Below the pieces are notes generated by a model. That model made no database searches. It was not told where the DNA came from and was given only the letters and a program-made list of their open reading frames with translations. Position numbers and translations under genes: made by a program. Shown piece after piece: positions 28,420-41,667 of a stretch of DNA of 64,000 nt. The DNA lies in the NCBI RefSeq assembly GCF_963676485.1, contig NZ_OY781114.1, forward strand, positions 2,136,501-2,200,500, written 5' to 3'. This stretch comes from an uncultured Cohaesibacter sp. (GTDB taxonomy: Bacteria > Pseudomonadota > Alphaproteobacteria > Rhizobiales > Cohaesibacteraceae). How positions within the stretch are numbered: position 1 is the stretch's first letter; the number at the start of each line of letters is the position of its first letter.

Positions 28420-28437
28420 ACAGGCTCATAAGCCTGT
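28420..28437 (+). terminator. Short hairpin after priA
   Basis: ACAGGCT (28420-28426) and AGCCTGT (28431-28437) form a 7-bp stem with a CATA loop, followed by ATTTG. It is a weak terminator candidate. The rest of the 235-bp priA-atpH gap must contain the atp promoter, which was not recognised. Confidence 0.45.
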
Positions 28438-28618
28438 ATTTGCGGTACGATTTACGACTTATGGCTTTAACCGCAATGTTGCGCATGCTCATTCCATGTG
28501 CTAGACGAGCTAGCGGTTTCAGGGATTTATATCCCCGGACAGATGAGACAGACTTCCAGGGAAGATAAGGGCTTTTATTGGCTCATGTTTTCGCATTATG
28601 GTTGGGAGTATTCTCCTA

Positions 28619-29197
28619 ATGTCAGAGAGCGACCAAGTGACAGATACAAATTCAGAAGTTTCAGGAGTGGCCGAACGTTACGCTCGCGCGTTGTTCGATC
28701 TTGCTCTCGAAGAAAAGGCAATCGATGCGGTGGAAGCTGATCTTGCACGCATTGAGGCCATCATGGATGAAAGTGAAGATTTCATGCGGCTTGTTGAAAG
28801 CCCTGTCTTTACTGCTGACGAGCAACTCTCGGCTGTTTCAGCGCTTTTGGACAAGGTCGGCATGTCCGGCACTGTCGGAAACTTTGTTCGTGTCGTTGCT
28901 CAAAATCGCCGGCTGTTCTCTCTGCCGGGAATTATTAAAGCTTTTCGCAAAATTCTTTCCATCCATCGTGGTGAGCAGGTGGCAGAAGTCACGTCTGCTC
29001 AGCCTCTGGGCGATGACGACTTGACCGCGCTCAAAGCGTCGCTCAAGGAGGCATTGGGTAAGGATATTGCAATTCATGCCAAGGTCGATGCAGATATTCT
29101 GGGCGGCCTTGTTGTAAAAGTAGGCTCGCGGATGATTGACTCATCTGTGCGCACTAAACTCAACTCGCTCAAGATTGCACTGAAAGAGGTCGGCTGA
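28619..29197 (+). CDS. atpH: ATP synthase F1 delta subunit
   Basis: 192 residues from ATG 28619; another ATG seven codons upstream (28598) is possible. [18 protein letters not shown] near the N-terminus and [20 protein letters not shown] near the C-terminus are typical of the delta/OSCP family. It connects F1 to the peripheral stalk. First gene of atpHAGDC. The F0 genes are not in the window, as expected for alphaproteobacteria where F0 and F1 are separate operons. Confidence 0.95.
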   Translation: MSESDQVTDTNSEVSGVAERYARALFDLALEEKAIDAVEADLARIEAIMDESEDFMRLVESPVFTADEQLSAVSALLDKVGMSGTVGNFVRVVAQNRRLFSLPGIIKAFRKILSIHRGEQVAEVTSAQPLGDDDLTALKASLKEALGKDIAIHAKVDADILGGLVVKVGSRMIDSSVRTKLNSLKIALKEVG

Positions 29198-30726
29198 TGG
29201 ATATTCGGGCCGCGGAAATTTCCGCAATCCTCAAAGAGCAGATCAAAAACTTCGGCACAGACGCTCATGTCTCCGAAGTTGGTCAGGTTCTGTCTGTTGG
29301 TGACGGTATCGCCCGCATCTATGGTCTGGATAATGTCCAGGCCGGTGAGATGGTGGAATTCCCTGGTGGAATGCGCGGTATGGCGCTCAACCTTGAAATG
29401 GACAATGTCGGCGTCGTGTTGTTTGGCGATGACCGCGGCGTTAAGGAAGGCGATGTGGTCAAAAGGACCGGCGCCATCGTTGACGTACCTGTCGGCAGGG
29501 GCCTTCTGGGCCGTGTCGTTGATCCGCTTGGTAACCCAATTGATGGTAAAGGCCCTATCGAGGCCGACGAACGCCGTCGTGTGGACGTGAAAGCGCCGGG
29601 CATTATCCCGCGTAAATCCGTTCATGAACCAATGCAGACGGGCCTGAAGGCCGTGGACGCATTGATCCCGATCGGTCGCGGACAGCGCGAACTGATCATT
29701 GGTGACCGTCAGACCGGTAAAACCGCGATTGCTCTTGACGCTATCCTGAACCAGAAGTCGATCAATGCTTCTGGTGAGGAAAGCGAAAAGCTCTATTGCG
29801 TTTATGTTGCTATCGGTCAGAAGCGCTCCACCGTTGCCCAGTTCGTGAAAACGCTGGAAGAAAACGGTGCGCTGGAATATTCCATCATCGTGGCTGCTAC
29901 GGCTTCCGATCCTGCTCCAATGCAGTATCTGGCTCCGTTTGCCGGTTGCGCCATGGGTGAATTTTTCCGTGACAACGGTATGCATTCGCTTCTGGTTTAT
30001 GATGACCTGACCAAGCAGGCTGTGGCTTATCGCCAGATGTCCCTGCTTCTTCGTCGTCCTCCAGGGCGTGAAGCTTATCCAGGTGACGTGTTCTATCTGC
30101 ACTCTCGTCTGCTGGAACGCGCCGCGAAGCTGAACGAAGACAATGGCTCTGGCTCCATGACCGCTCTGCCGGTTATTGAAACCCAGGCAAACGACGTGTC
30201 CGCGTTCATTCCGACCAACGTGATTTCCATTACCGATGGTCAGATCTTCCTGGAAACCGATTTGTTCTATCAGGGTGTTCGTCCTGCTGTGAACGTTGGT
30301 CTGTCCGTATCCCGCGTGGGATCGTCGGCTCAGATCAAGGCCATGAAACAGGTTGCCGGCCCGATTAAGGGTGAATTGGCGCAGTATCGTGAAATGGCCG
30401 CGTTTGCGCAGTTTGGGTCCGATCTTGATGCTACCACCCAGCGTTTGCTGAATCGTGGTGCCCGTTTGACCGAACTTTTGAAACAGCCCCAGTTCTCACC
30501 TCTTCGGGTGGAAGAACAGGTCGCTGTGATCTATGCCGGTGTGAACGGTTATCTGGATACCATTGACGTTAGCCAGGTTCGCTCGTTCGAAGAAGGTCTG
30601 CTTTCCGTGATGCGCAATGAGCACAAAGACGTGCTTGAAGCCATTCGCGAGAAGAAGGCTCTCGATGACGAAATTACATCTAAACTGAAGGCGGCGGTCG
30701 ACGGTTTCGCAAAGAATTTTGCGTAA
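29197..30726 (+). CDS. atpA: ATP synthase F1 alpha subunit
   Basis: 509 residues. The ATG overlaps the last base of the atpH stop codon (TGATG). The nucleotide-binding P-loop GDRQTGKT lies near residue 170, and the family signature [21 protein letters not shown] is intact. It is the non-catalytic nucleotide-binding subunit of F1. Confidence 0.98.
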   Translation: MDIRAAEISAILKEQIKNFGTDAHVSEVGQVLSVGDGIARIYGLDNVQAGEMVEFPGGMRGMALNLEMDNVGVVLFGDDRGVKEGDVVKRTGAIVDVPVGRGLLGRVVDPLGNPIDGKGPIEADERRRVDVKAPGIIPRKSVHEPMQTGLKAVDALIPIGRGQRELIIGDRQTGKTAIALDAILNQKSINASGEESEKLYCVYVAIGQKRSTVAQFVKTLEENGALEYSIIVAATASDPAPMQYLAPFAGCAMGEFFRDNGMHSLLVYDDLTKQAVAYRQMSLLLRRPPGREAYPGDVFYLHSRLLERAAKLNEDNGSGSMTALPVIETQANDVSAFIPTNVISITDGQIFLETDLFYQGVRPAVNVGLSVSRVGSSAQIKAMKQVAGPIKGELAQYREMAAFAQFGSDLDATTQRLLNRGARLTELLKQPQFSPLRVEEQVAVIYAGVNGYLDTIDVSQVRSFEEGLLSVMRNEHKDVLEAIREKKALDDEITSKLKAAVDGFAKNFA

Positions 30727-30756
30727 CTTCCGGCTGACGGGGAACGGAGGCTAATT

Positions 30757-33098
<2,342 letters not shown>

Positions 33099-33136
33099 GC
33101 GGTCTCTTCCCGGCGGAGAAGGAGTAGGTACTCATC

Positions 33137-33541
33137 ATGGCTGAAGCTTTTGGTTTTGAACTTGTGTCTCCCGAGAGACTGGTTCTTTCCGAATCCTGTG
33201 TCTCTGTTCTAGTACCGGGTACAGACGGTTACTTCACGGTTCTCAACAACCACGCACCTGTCATTTCCACGATTGCTCCGGGTATTCTCGAAGCAGAACT
33301 GGAAGATGGTAGCAAACGCGATATCTATGTTCGCGGTGGTTTTGCCGATGTCAACGATACGGGTCTGAAGATCCTTGTCGAACAGGCGCTTCCCGTTGAA
33401 GAACTGGACCATGAAAAAATGGCCCAGCTGATCAAGGATGCCGAAGAGGATGTTGCCGACGCGGAGACCGACGATCAGCGGAACGAAGCGGCTTTGCGCC
33501 TTGCTCGTTTGCAGAAGATTCAGATTGCTGTAGCGCAGTAA
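33137..33541 (+). CDS. atpC: ATP synthase F1 epsilon subunit
   Basis: 134 residues with the N-terminal beta sandwich (FELVSPERLVLSE, VPGTDGYFTVLNNHAPVIS) and two C-terminal helices. It regulates and couples the rotor. Last gene of the atp operon, followed by a terminator. Confidence 0.96.
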   Translation: MAEAFGFELVSPERLVLSESCVSVLVPGTDGYFTVLNNHAPVISTIAPGILEAELEDGSKRDIYVRGGFADVNDTGLKILVEQALPVEELDHEKMAQLIKDAEEDVADAETDDQRNEAALRLARLQKIQIAVAQ

Positions 33542-33565
33542 TTGAACAAGACATTTTAGATCATG

Positions 33566-33598
33566 AAGCTGCGAGTGGTATCATTCGCAGCTTTTTTT
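33566..33598 (+). terminator. Intrinsic terminator of the atp operon
   Basis: AAGCTGCGA (33566-33574) pairs with TCGCAGCTT (33585-33593), followed by a run of T. Confidence 0.93.
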
Positions 33599-33904
33599 AT
33601 GTCCAATACTTGTGGTCTATAAGTATTTATAACATTGATAATTTTATCAATAGTATTTGATGATGGTTGCTAAATTGGCCTTTCTTGAAAATTATATTGT
33701 GGAGTAAAATTACCAATAGTTATGTACATTTTTGTGCAATTATCTGAATTTGTTGATGAATCTGCTTAAACTTGAGGTGGAGTGGCCTCGGTGTGACAAT
33801 TCTGGTCCTGCTGATTTAAAGCTGCGTTAACCCCCAAAACCAATCCTGAAGCAGGGTGGAGAGTGTTGTACAACACGCCGAGGCGTTGCTTGAGGAAGTA
33901 AAAG
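33599..33904. other. AT-rich gap before the first chemoreceptor gene
   Basis: About 300 bp with no gene. It contains a 7-bp dyad, ATTGATA (33634-33640) with TATCAAT (33645-33651), that may be an operator. GAGGAAG precedes the ATG at 33905. Confidence 0.4.
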
Positions 33905-35995
33905 ATGACGATAAGTGGAGAAATCATCGACCGTGTGGGGGAGCAAAATCCGGAGGAGGACCACAAGACCAGTAAACTGATGAATTGGCTAAGGCACCTT
34001 AAAATAGGTCATCGGATATTTATTGGCTTTCTGGTTGTGATCGCGGTTTTGAACGGGGCGTCTTTCTATGCCGGCCAGGCACTGAACAAGCTTGATACGA
34101 GCTTTGAAAAATACGGCGATTTTGCCGACGACTCCATTATTGCAACAGAGCTGCAAACGCAGCTGGTCGAATTGCAATTGTCAGCCCGCGAATATCTGGC
34201 TCAACCAACCAAGAAAAATGTAAACCGTTTCAAACAGCGCTATGCTGACCTGCACAAGTTGCTGCTTACGGCGCATGACGAAATTCAAGATGCGCGACGC
34301 GTTGAATTGTTGAACTCGATTGACCTGAATGTCGAAGACTATGACATCGGCTTCGATACGCTCGTTGCGCTGACGAACAAGCGCAATGAGCTTGCCAACA
34401 AGACGCTTGCTGAAATTTCTGATGACATCGATACGAAGATTGATGCGATTGGTGACAAGATCGCAAATTCTCTGGATCTTGGCTTAAATATTTATGCCGT
34501 CACTATTCGCGAAAGCATGCTGCGTGCTCGGATAAAGGTGATGAAATTCATGGATGACGACAAGGATGACACCTTGGCGTCGGCTTTTGCGCATCTTGAC
34601 GATTTGGGGGCCGCGATTAGGAAAATCCGCGGAGCAACCGTGAATGAAGATCTGAAGACCGCTCTCATTCGTCTGTCGTCGCGCGTTGATGACTATAAAA
34701 GCATGATGGCGTCTTTGCAGAATACCATTGATGAACGCAATATTGTGCGCGAGCAAACATTGGACAATCGTGCGACCGAAATCTTGACCGCTTCCAGGGA
34801 AATTGTTTCGACTGTTTCATCCGATAGCAATGCGGTTGAAGGCGCCGTCAAATCCAGTTTCAAAAGCACCAACAAGATGCTGATTCTGGCAACGATTGTC
34901 TCTGTTCTGGTCGGGATTGGCTGTGCCTTGCTGATTTCTCGCGGCATCACGAAACCTCTGTTGGCCATCACAGCTGCCATGAAGCAATTGGCATCCGGCA
35001 AGCTGGATCTGGAAGTGCCGGGTAGTGAGCGGGGCGACGAGATCGGCGAAATGTCCACCGCTCTGGAGGTGTTCAAGCAAAATGCCTTGCGGACAAAAGA
35101 GTTGGAGTTGACACAGGAAGAAAATCACCGGCGCGCAGAAATAGAGAAGCGCGCAATGATGAGCAAAATGGCCGATGACTTTAACGAGCATATCGGTGCT
35201 ATCATTGATACCGTATCCAATGCATCCGAAGAGCTCAGTTCGAATGCACAAGCTATGGCTGATGTGTCCGAGCAGACTGAAAAGCAGATTTCTGAAGTTT
35301 CTGCGGCCTCGGCGCAAACATCTAGCAATGTTCAGACTGTTGCAACCGCGACCGAAGAAATGACCAGTACGATTGGTGAGATCAGTTTGCAGGTTCAACA
35401 GGCGTCTGGCTCGGCTCGGGATGCTGTAACCAAGGTGGATTCCACCAACCAGATGATGGAGATGCTTGCGCATAACTCCCACAAGATTGGTGAAGTGGTC
35501 GAGATGATTTCAAAGATCGCGGAACAAACCAATCTTCTTGCTCTGAACGCGACAATCGAGTCCGCCCGCGCCGGGGAAGCTGGCAAGGGGTTCGCTGTTG
35601 TTGCTGGCGAAGTAAAGGCGCTTGCAGGGCAAACCGCGAAGGCAACAGAAGAGATTGCCTTGCAGATCAATGAAATACAGACAGCGACTGAAAAAGCGTC
35701 CTTGTCGATGCGTGATGTCAGTCAGGTCATCCAAAAGCTCGATGAATTCAGCGCATCAATCGCTTCTGCCATGGATCAGCAGAATTCGGCCACGAGTGAA
35801 ATTTCAAGCAGTATTCATCAGGCCGCACAAGGGACGGAGATTGTAGACACCAGCATCACATCCGTTTCCAAAGCGTCGCAGGAAGCATCGCAAGCTTCAG
35901 GGCACGTTATGGTTGCGGCGCGTGAGCTTTCGAAACAGTCGGATTTTCTGAAGTCAGAAGTGCAGAGCTTTATCGCTCATGTGCGCGAGGGATAG
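33905..35995 (+). CDS. Methyl-accepting chemotaxis protein with HBM-like sensor
   Basis: 696 residues. A first membrane helix at about 38-58 and a second at about 318-340 enclose a helical ligand-binding region of about 260 residues. Its length and [16 protein letters not shown] pattern suggest an HBM (helical bimodular) sensor. HAMP follows at about 340-395, then a long signalling coiled coil with the hairpin tip [21 protein letters not shown] near residues 539-559. There is no CheR-binding pentapeptide at the C-terminus. The ligand is unknown; HBM receptors of known function sense small organic acids or amines. Confidence 0.88.
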   Translation: MTISGEIIDRVGEQNPEEDHKTSKLMNWLRHLKIGHRIFIGFLVVIAVLNGASFYAGQALNKLDTSFEKYGDFADDSIIATELQTQLVELQLSAREYLAQPTKKNVNRFKQRYADLHKLLLTAHDEIQDARRVELLNSIDLNVEDYDIGFDTLVALTNKRNELANKTLAEISDDIDTKIDAIGDKIANSLDLGLNIYAVTIRESMLRARIKVMKFMDDDKDDTLASAFAHLDDLGAAIRKIRGATVNEDLKTALIRLSSRVDDYKSMMASLQNTIDERNIVREQTLDNRATEILTASREIVSTVSSDSNAVEGAVKSSFKSTNKMLILATIVSVLVGIGCALLISRGITKPLLAITAAMKQLASGKLDLEVPGSERGDEIGEMSTALEVFKQNALRTKELELTQEENHRRAEIEKRAMMSKMADDFNEHIGAIIDTVSNASEELSSNAQAMADVSEQTEKQISEVSAASAQTSSNVQTVATATEEMTSTIGEISLQVQQASGSARDAVTKVDSTNQMMEMLAHNSHKIGEVVEMISKIAEQTNLLALNATIESARAGEAGKGFAVVAGEVKALAGQTAKATEEIALQINEIQTATEKASLSMRDVSQVIQKLDEFSASIASAMDQQNSATSEISSSIHQAAQGTEIVDTSITSVSKASQEASQASGHVMVAARELSKQSDFLKSEVQSFIAHVREG

Positions 35996-36020
35996 TCCTT
36001 TCCGACAGGCTTATACGAGT

Positions 36021-36049
36021 AAGGCCGCACATGCCCTGTGCGGCCTTTT
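36021..36049 (+). terminator. Intrinsic terminator after the first chemoreceptor
   Basis: AAGGCCGCAC (36021-36030) pairs with GTGCGGCCTT (36038-36047), followed by TTC. It lies 26 bp after the stop. Confidence 0.88.
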
Positions 36050-36370
36050 CTATAGTATATATGAATGAGTGGACGTAAAGTATTTTCTATATATGGGTTT
36101 ATAGATACTTGTAATTACTATTTAAATAGAATTTGAGCAGAATTTTTGGACATTATGGTTTTGTACTATAATGTATTATTGTAGACAGAATAGTTCAGAA
36201 TTATTTTTTAACACTTTATCAATGGAAATTAACGTTTATATTCAAATTGTTAATTTCATTCATCTCCCCATTGAGGAAATTTAACCAATTGTTAACCACG
36301 GTCAACAAGTCTTGAGGTTGTTTTCTGAATCAATTCATCTTGGAAGTGTGTGTTCTGGGGAGAACCAAGC
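36050..36370. other. AT-rich gap between the two chemoreceptor genes
   Basis: About 320 bp, very AT-rich at 36050-36290, without a gene. It presumably carries the promoter of the second receptor. GGGGAG precedes the ATG at 36371. Confidence 0.4.
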
Positions 36371-38479
36371 ATGTCAATACAATCAACTGAGGGTGGTACT
36401 TCTCTTGTTAGTGCTCCGTTGGATGCTCCGGGCTCTTCGCAAAAGAGATCTTTCTCTGTCTTTCGAAATTTCAAGATCGGAACCCGGATCTATCTGGGGT
36501 TTGCGATCGTTCTTTGCCTTCTGGCAGGGCTGACTATCTATGGGAATTCGAAGCTCACAGGTCTGGAAGGACGCATCATATTCTATGGTGACAAGGCTGG
36601 GGATGCGCTTCTGCTTTCGGATATGCAACGCGCGGTGACAGAGGTTCAGTTGGCTGCGCGCGAGTATGTGGGCACCTCTTCGCCAGCCAGGGCAGAAGAG
36701 GCGGAGAAAGAGTTCAAGGCCCGGTTTGATGTCATCCTCAATTTGATGGTGGACGCGCGCGATGAATTGCAGCAGCCGGATCGTTTGGCTTTGCTCAACA
36801 AGATCGACGGCAGCCTTGGGGCCTATAAGGAAGGGTTCGTTGATATCACGCGGCTGAAGGAAGAAGCTTATCATCAGCTGCATGACATTCTCGCGCCTAC
36901 TGGCGACATCATCACAGGTGCTTTGCATGATATTCATGCGGGAGCCTACACCAGCAACCAGCTGCCCTTGCTGAACAAGGTTGGAGACGCGCAGGAAAGC
37001 ATGCTGCTTGCCCGGCTTGCGGTTGTGAAGTTTTCGTCCGAAGGAGATCGGGAAGACAAAGGCAAGGTGACCCAACATCTGGCAGAGCTGGAAAATAAGC
37101 TCGTTCAAATGCGCGGGGCGATCGTGGGCGACCAGAACCAGTTCAAGCTGGAGCTGGCGGTCAAGAATGTGCAGCTTTACGAAATGTCGTTCCGGAAGAT
37201 GGTTGAGGCAATCGAAGAAAGCAAGCGCATCAGGGTTGAGACTCTGGATGATGGCGCTTCCGAGATTATGGCTGCTGCCAAAGCCATTACGGTTTCCGCC
37301 AAGGCCGAAGAAGAAAGCACTCAACAGGAGGTCAACAAGCAGATAAGCGATTTCCACTTTATGCTGCTGAGCGTTGGTGCTGCTGCCTTGATCGCCGGCA
37401 TCATGAGCGCATTCTTCATCGCACGGGGCATTACCAAGCCGATGCTCTTGCTCACGGCAACCATGGGGCGTCTGGCGCATGACGATCTCGGGGTTGAAGT
37501 GCCTGGCGTTGAACGCGGCGACGAGCTTGGCAAGATGGCGGCGGCTGTGGAGGTTTTCAAACAGAATGCGATCAGAGCGCGTGAATTGGAGGCCGAACAG
37601 GAAGAGCAGAAGCGTCGCACAGAACAAGAAAAGCGCCAGATGATGCTTGCCATGGCGGATGACTTCGATGCCCATGTGGGCAGTATTGTTCAAACCGTCT
37701 CCGCAGCGTCTACCGAGCTCAATGCCAGTGCCAAGTCCATGTCTGATGTGTCTGCACGGACAGCCAAACAGGTCACGGATGCTTCGGCGGCGTCCCAGCA
37801 AACCTCGGGCAATGTCCAGACCGTTGCCTCGGCAACCGAGGAGATGACCAGCACGATTGGTGAAATCAGCGAGCAGGTGCTTCAGGCTTCCAAATGTGCG
37901 CGGGATGCTGCAGGCAAGGTGACCCATACCACCGCCCAGATGGCAACGCTGGCCGAGACGTCATCCAAGATTGGCAAGGTCGTGGAAATGATTTCGTCCA
38001 TTGCCGAGCAGACCAATCTTCTGGCGCTTAACGCAACGATCGAATCGGCGAGAGCCGGGGAAGCGGGCAAGGGCTTTGCTGTCGTGGCTGGTGAGGTGAA
38101 GGCGCTTGCCGGGCAAACAGCCAAGGCAACCGATGAGATTGCAAAACAGATTGACGAGATCCAGACCGCTTCACGGGATGCTTCTAACTCCATGGATGAA
38201 GTCTCGCATGTGATTCAGAGTCTGGATGAGATTTCGGCTGCGATCGCTTCGGCTATGGAAGAACAGAATGCTGCGACCAAGGAAATTTCGGGCAGCGTCT
38301 TTCATGCCGCCCAGGGCACCGAGGTTGTCAGTGAGAATATTCAGCATGTTTCCAATGCCTCACAAGAGGCAGCGGCCGCATCCGCTCAGGTTATGGGAGC
38401 TGCGGAAGAACTGAATAAACAGTCAGCACTGCTCAAGGCTGAAGTCGACAAGTTCATGGAGCAGGTGCGCAATGCTTGA
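36371..38479 (+). CDS. Methyl-accepting chemotaxis protein with HBM-like sensor, paralogue
   Basis: 702 residues from ATG 36371; an in-frame GTG seven codons upstream lacks a ribosome binding site. The layout is the same as in the preceding receptor: TM1 at about 45-65, a helical sensor with [18 protein letters not shown]2 near 330-352, then HAMP and a signalling domain whose hairpin tip is nearly identical. The sensor halves have diverged much more than the signalling halves. The pair therefore looks like a tandem duplication with different ligands. Confidence 0.88.
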   Translation: MSIQSTEGGTSLVSAPLDAPGSSQKRSFSVFRNFKIGTRIYLGFAIVLCLLAGLTIYGNSKLTGLEGRIIFYGDKAGDALLLSDMQRAVTEVQLAAREYVGTSSPARAEEAEKEFKARFDVILNLMVDARDELQQPDRLALLNKIDGSLGAYKEGFVDITRLKEEAYHQLHDILAPTGDIITGALHDIHAGAYTSNQLPLLNKVGDAQESMLLARLAVVKFSSEGDREDKGKVTQHLAELENKLVQMRGAIVGDQNQFKLELAVKNVQLYEMSFRKMVEAIEESKRIRVETLDDGASEIMAAAKAITVSAKAEEESTQQEVNKQISDFHFMLLSVGAAALIAGIMSAFFIARGITKPMLLLTATMGRLAHDDLGVEVPGVERGDELGKMAAAVEVFKQNAIRARELEAEQEEQKRRTEQEKRQMMLAMADDFDAHVGSIVQTVSAASTELNASAKSMSDVSARTAKQVTDASAASQQTSGNVQTVASATEEMTSTIGEISEQVLQASKCARDAAGKVTHTTAQMATLAETSSKIGKVVEMISSIAEQTNLLALNATIESARAGEAGKGFAVVAGEVKALAGQTAKATDEIAKQIDEIQTASRDASNSMDEVSHVIQSLDEISAAIASAMEEQNAATKEISGSVFHAAQGTEVVSENIQHVSNASQEAAAASAQVMGAAEELNKQSALLKAEVDKFMEQVRNA

Positions 38480-38524
38480 TTGGTGAGCGAGCAACGATAA
38501 AAAAAGTCCCCCACATTGATGACT

Positions 38525-38556
38525 ATGAGGCTACGTCGCGTAGCCTCATTTTTTAT
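38525..38556 (+). terminator. Intrinsic terminator after the second chemoreceptor
   Basis: ATGAGGCTACG (38525-38535) pairs with CGTAGCCTCAT (38539-38549) around a 3-nt loop, followed by TTTTTT. The A tract on the other side could also serve the convergent rppH. Confidence 0.92.
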
Positions 38557-38592
38557 GGGGAGCCTGTTGCTTTTGGTCCAGTTGTTTTTAGC

Positions 38593-39099
38593 TCAGTCGG
38601 CCAGATCGGCGAAGGCCTTCACGACATCCAGATAGACAGCTCGCTTGAAGGGCACGATGAGGTCTGGTGTTTTGGCAAGAGAGTCCCAGCGCCAGCCTTC
38701 GAATTCCTGTGGGTGCTTGCCCTCAGCAGGATTGATGACGTCAATTTCGGACTCATCTCCTTCGAAGCGAAAGGCGAACCATCTTTGTCTCTGGCCTTTA
38801 TATTTGCCGATTTTTCCTTTTTTCACGACATAATCGGGAAAGTCATACTGGAGCCACTCAGGCGCCTCCCTGATGAGGGATACCGACTTGATGGAGGTTT
38901 CCTCATAAAGTTCACGGATGGCCGCCTCAAGGGGCTCCTCGCCCTTGTCGATGCCACCTTGAGGCATCTGCCAGGTATAGCTGTTGTTTTCCAGTTCGGA
39001 CGCGCCGTAGCGGTTGCCGATCCAAACCTTGTTGTCGGCGTTGAACAGGCAGATGCCCACGCAATCGCGGTAGGGCAGGGTATCTTTATGGGCCATCAT
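38593..39099 (-). CDS. rppH: RNA pyrophosphohydrolase (Nudix)
   Basis: 168 residues. The Nudix box is at about 48-68 (GGIDKGEEPLEAAIRELYEE). The QRQRWFAFRFEGDESEI segment matches the RppH/IalA group of alphaproteobacteria. It removes pyrophosphate from 5' ends of RNA, which starts mRNA decay. It starts 7 bp after the preceding gene on the same strand; ATG 39099 or 39096 may be used. Confidence 0.92.
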   Translation of the reverse strand: MMAHKDTLPYRDCVGICLFNADNKVWIGNRYGASELENNSYTWQMPQGGIDKGEEPLEAAIRELYEETSIKSVSLIREAPEWLQYDFPDYVVKKGKIGKYKGQRQRWFAFRFEGDESEIDVINPAEGKHPQEFEGWRWDSLAKTPDLIVPFKRAVYLDVVKAFADLAD

Positions 39100-39106
39100 A
39101 GATGCC

Positions 39107-40222
39107 TTATTGCTTCAGAAGTGTGGTGACGGGCACCAGTGCGAAACCGCGCTGCCGCAGGGACTGGGTCCAGTCGGAAATGGATCTGATCGAGGTGGGG
39201 AAAGCCGAGGCGACACCAAGCGCCGAGCCGCTCTCCTGCGCGATGGACTCAAGCTGGACAAGGCGTGTCTCAATATCCGAGGGGCGGCCCCGGAAGTCGA
39301 TTACGAGATCGGAACGCAGATTGGGGATGCTCATCTTGCTGGCAATCGTGTTGAGGTGACTGCGGCCGGATGAGCCATTCTCAACATAGAGGAGGCCCTT
39401 GTTTTTCAGCTCGGTCATGAATTCGGAACCGGCCAACTCATCGGAGGCAAAGCGGGCGCCCATATAGTTGATGACCCCAACATATTGATCAAACCGTTCC
39501 AGCACCCAATTGAGATTGGCCTTGTTCGCTTCGGCGTTGGCCGAGGTGAGGAGGGTGTGCGGACCGGGGTCATTGTTGGGATAGTCAAAAGGTTCCATGG
39601 GAACCTGCACCAGCAACTCATGGCCCTGGCTGCGTGCTTTGCGTGTCCAGCGGGCAAGGCTGTTGCCGTAGGGTGCGAAGGCCAGGGTTACGTCCGGCGG
39701 CAGCAAGGCCAGAGCTTCTTCGGTTGTGGTTTGAGAGAGGCCAAGGCCGTCCACGATGATGGCGATTTTGGGTAGACCGGCAATGGCATCGGTGTTGACC
39801 GGGCGTGCGAAGGCCTTAAAGGGGACCGTGCTTGCGGTTGCGGCGGCCGAATTCAGGCTGGGGTCGGCAGGGTCGAGCACGCGGATCTCATCGGTGCTGT
39901 TCGTGCTTTGAGGCATGGCTTCAGCCAGCTCTGGTGAGCGCGCCGCCTGTTGGTCGGGGAGTGTGGTTTCCGGTATGCCCGGCTTGATGCTGGGGCGAAT
40001 GCCGGCAACGCCGACGCGGGAATCAGACCCGATGGAGGCGTTGAGGTCCACTTCGCTGGTCGGCAATCCGCCATCGGGATTGTCTGCCAGCATGATGACG
40101 GACGCGAGGCCAAGCAAAACCAGCGCCAGCAACCCGAAGGAGCCGAACATGAACAGCCGGCTTATCCCGGATGGGTCGCTTTGATTCTGGCCCAGAGGCT
40201 TACTCAGATCACTCGCCGCCAT
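39107..40222 (-). CDS. Divergent polysaccharide deacetylase family protein
   Basis: 371 residues from ATG 40222, which has GAGGAG upstream. A single membrane helix lies at about 28-48, so the rest is periplasmic. A Pro/Ser-rich linker leads to the C-terminal catalytic-fold domain (IAIIVDGLGLSQTTTEEALALLP, LLVQVPMEPFDYPNNDPGPHTLL). This is the divergent polysaccharide deacetylase (YibQ/DUF610) family, usually encoded next to envC and ctpA. A role in cell-wall metabolism is suggested only by that context. Confidence 0.85.
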   Translation of the reverse strand: MAASDLSKPLGQNQSDPSGISRLFMFGSFGLLALVLLGLASVIMLADNPDGGLPTSEVDLNASIGSDSRVGVAGIRPSIKPGIPETTLPDQQAARSPELAEAMPQSTNSTDEIRVLDPADPSLNSAAATASTVPFKAFARPVNTDAIAGLPKIAIIVDGLGLSQTTTEEALALLPPDVTLAFAPYGNSLARWTRKARSQGHELLVQVPMEPFDYPNNDPGPHTLLTSANAEANKANLNWVLERFDQYVGVINYMGARFASDELAGSEFMTELKNKGLLYVENGSSGRSHLNTIASKMSIPNLRSDLVIDFRGRPSDIETRLVQLESIAQESGSALGVASAFPTSIRSISDWTQSLRQRGFALVPVTTLLKQ

Positions 40223-40281
40223 GATCCGTCTCCTCAAAAGAGGGTTAAGGTGGGCTTTTTAGGCCCACCCTTGATAGTGCT

Positions 40282-41667
40282 TTATTCAGTTTCCCCTTTG
40301 GGAGGGAATGCGTCATTGGTGATTTCACCGCGCATCAGCTCAAGAGCGAACTGAAGCTGGGTGTCTTTTTCCGCATCGACAGGCACATAGGATGGAGAAT
40401 AGGCTTCCTTCTCATCCTTTGCTTCTTCCCCTTTGCCGTCTTCTGCCAGAAGAGCGTCGGTTGCTGTTTCGCTTTCGCCTTCAGCTTCCAAATGCCCCTT
40501 CAGTGTGGCTTCCGTCGTCGTTGTCTGCGGGAACTTGTCCTTGAGATCATCGGGCAGTTCCTGCTTGACGAAAATGTCAGGCACGATGCCCTTGGCCTGA
40601 ATGGAGGTTCCAGACGGAGTGTAATAACGTGCCGTGGTCAGGCGAATTGCGCCATTGTTGCTCAGAGGGATGATGGTCTGAACCGATCCCTTGCCGAATG
40701 ATTTGGAGCCGACGAGTGTGGCCCGGTGATGATCGGCCAGAGCCCCGGCAACAATCTCGGATGCGGAGGCTGAGCCACCATTGATGAGCACGATAAGCGG
40801 ATGCCCCTTGGCCAGATCGCCCGCACGGGAATAGTAGCGTTTGACTTCTTCCTTGTTGCGACCACGCGTCGAGACGATTTCGCCCTGATCAAGGAAGGTG
40901 TCGGCCACGGCGATGGACTGATCGAGTTGCCCGCCCGGGTTGGACCGCAGGTCAAGAATGTAACCCTTGATCTTGTCTTCGCCGATTTCTTCTTCGAGTT
41001 TCTCGATGGCATCCGTCAAACCGGCAAAAGCCTGTCCGTTGAACTGGGTGATACGGATATAGCCAACATCGCCCTGTGCCTTGAACTTGACCGAGGTCAG
41101 CTTGATGATCTCGCGTGTGATCTCAACTTCGATCGGTTTTTCGACATTTTCGCGTACGATCGTCAGCTTGATTTTGGTGCCGACTTTGCCGCGCATCTTA
41201 TCGACAGCTTCGCTGAGGGTCATGCCGCGCACGGGTTGACCATCCAGATGGGTGATATAGTCATCCGCCAGAATGCCCGCAGCATGCGCCGGGGTGTCAT
41301 CCATAGGGGAGATAACCTTGACGACGCCTTTGTCCATGGTCACCTGAATGCCAAGTCCGCCGAATTCGCCTTGCGTTTCAACGGTCATGTCTTCAAAGCT
41401 GTCCGGGGACATGTAGCTTGAATGCGGATCAAGAGAGGTCAGCATTCCGTTTAGGGCTGAAGCGATCAGCTTGTCATCGTCGGGAATTTCGACATATTCG
41501 CGCCGTACGCGTTCGAATACATCACCAAACAGATTGAGTTGGCGATAGGTGTCCGAACTTGCGGCGTTGGCTGTTCCTGTCGCCTCCCAAGAGGCAACTG
41601 AAAGGGTCGCGACCAGACCTGCTCCCATGAGAGCGCCGATTAGCAATAGTGAAAGTTTCCGGATCAT
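40282..41667 (-). CDS. ctpA: Carboxyl-terminal processing protease (S41)
   Basis: 461 residues from ATG 41667, whose ATG overlaps the stop codon of envC (ATGA), so the two are translationally coupled. An N-terminal signal/anchor ends near residue 36. A PDZ domain covers about 95-180 (GEFGGLGIQV, DDTPAHAAGI), and the S41 protease carries the probable Ser301-Lys326 dyad in GGSASASEIVAG and SFGKGSVQ. It acts in the periplasm, in related bacteria on peptidoglycan hydrolases. The C-terminus (about 385-461) is acidic and repetitive. Confidence 0.93.
   Translation of the reverse strand: MIRKLSLLLIGALMGAGLVATLSVASWEATGTANAASSDTYRQLNLFGDVFERVRREYVEIPDDDKLIASALNGMLTSLDPHSSYMSPDSFEDMTVETQGEFGGLGIQVTMDKGVVKVISPMDDTPAHAAGILADDYITHLDGQPVRGMTLSEAVDKMRGKVGTKIKLTIVRENVEKPIEVEITREIIKLTSVKFKAQGDVGYIRITQFNGQAFAGLTDAIEKLEEEIGEDKIKGYILDLRSNPGGQLDQSIAVADTFLDQGEIVSTRGRNKEEVKRYYSRAGDLAKGHPLIVLINGGSASASEIVAGALADHHRATLVGSKSFGKGSVQTIIPLSNNGAIRLTTARYYTPSGTSIQAKGIVPDIFVKQELPDDLKDKFPQTTTTEATLKGHLEAEGESETATDALLAEDGKGEEAKDEKEAYSPSYVPVDAEKDTQLQFALELMRGEITNDAFPPKGETE

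Noticed and set aside
33634-33651. FNR/FixK-like box before the first chemoreceptor (TTGAT...ATCAA)
   Set aside because: The spacing between the half-sites is 6, not the 4 required for an FNR box, so it was kept only as a generic dyad.
36383-37927. Long open frame (514 codons) on the minus strand
   Set aside because: It lies fully inside the second chemoreceptor gene and shows no recognisable protein features; it is a shadow of biased codon use.
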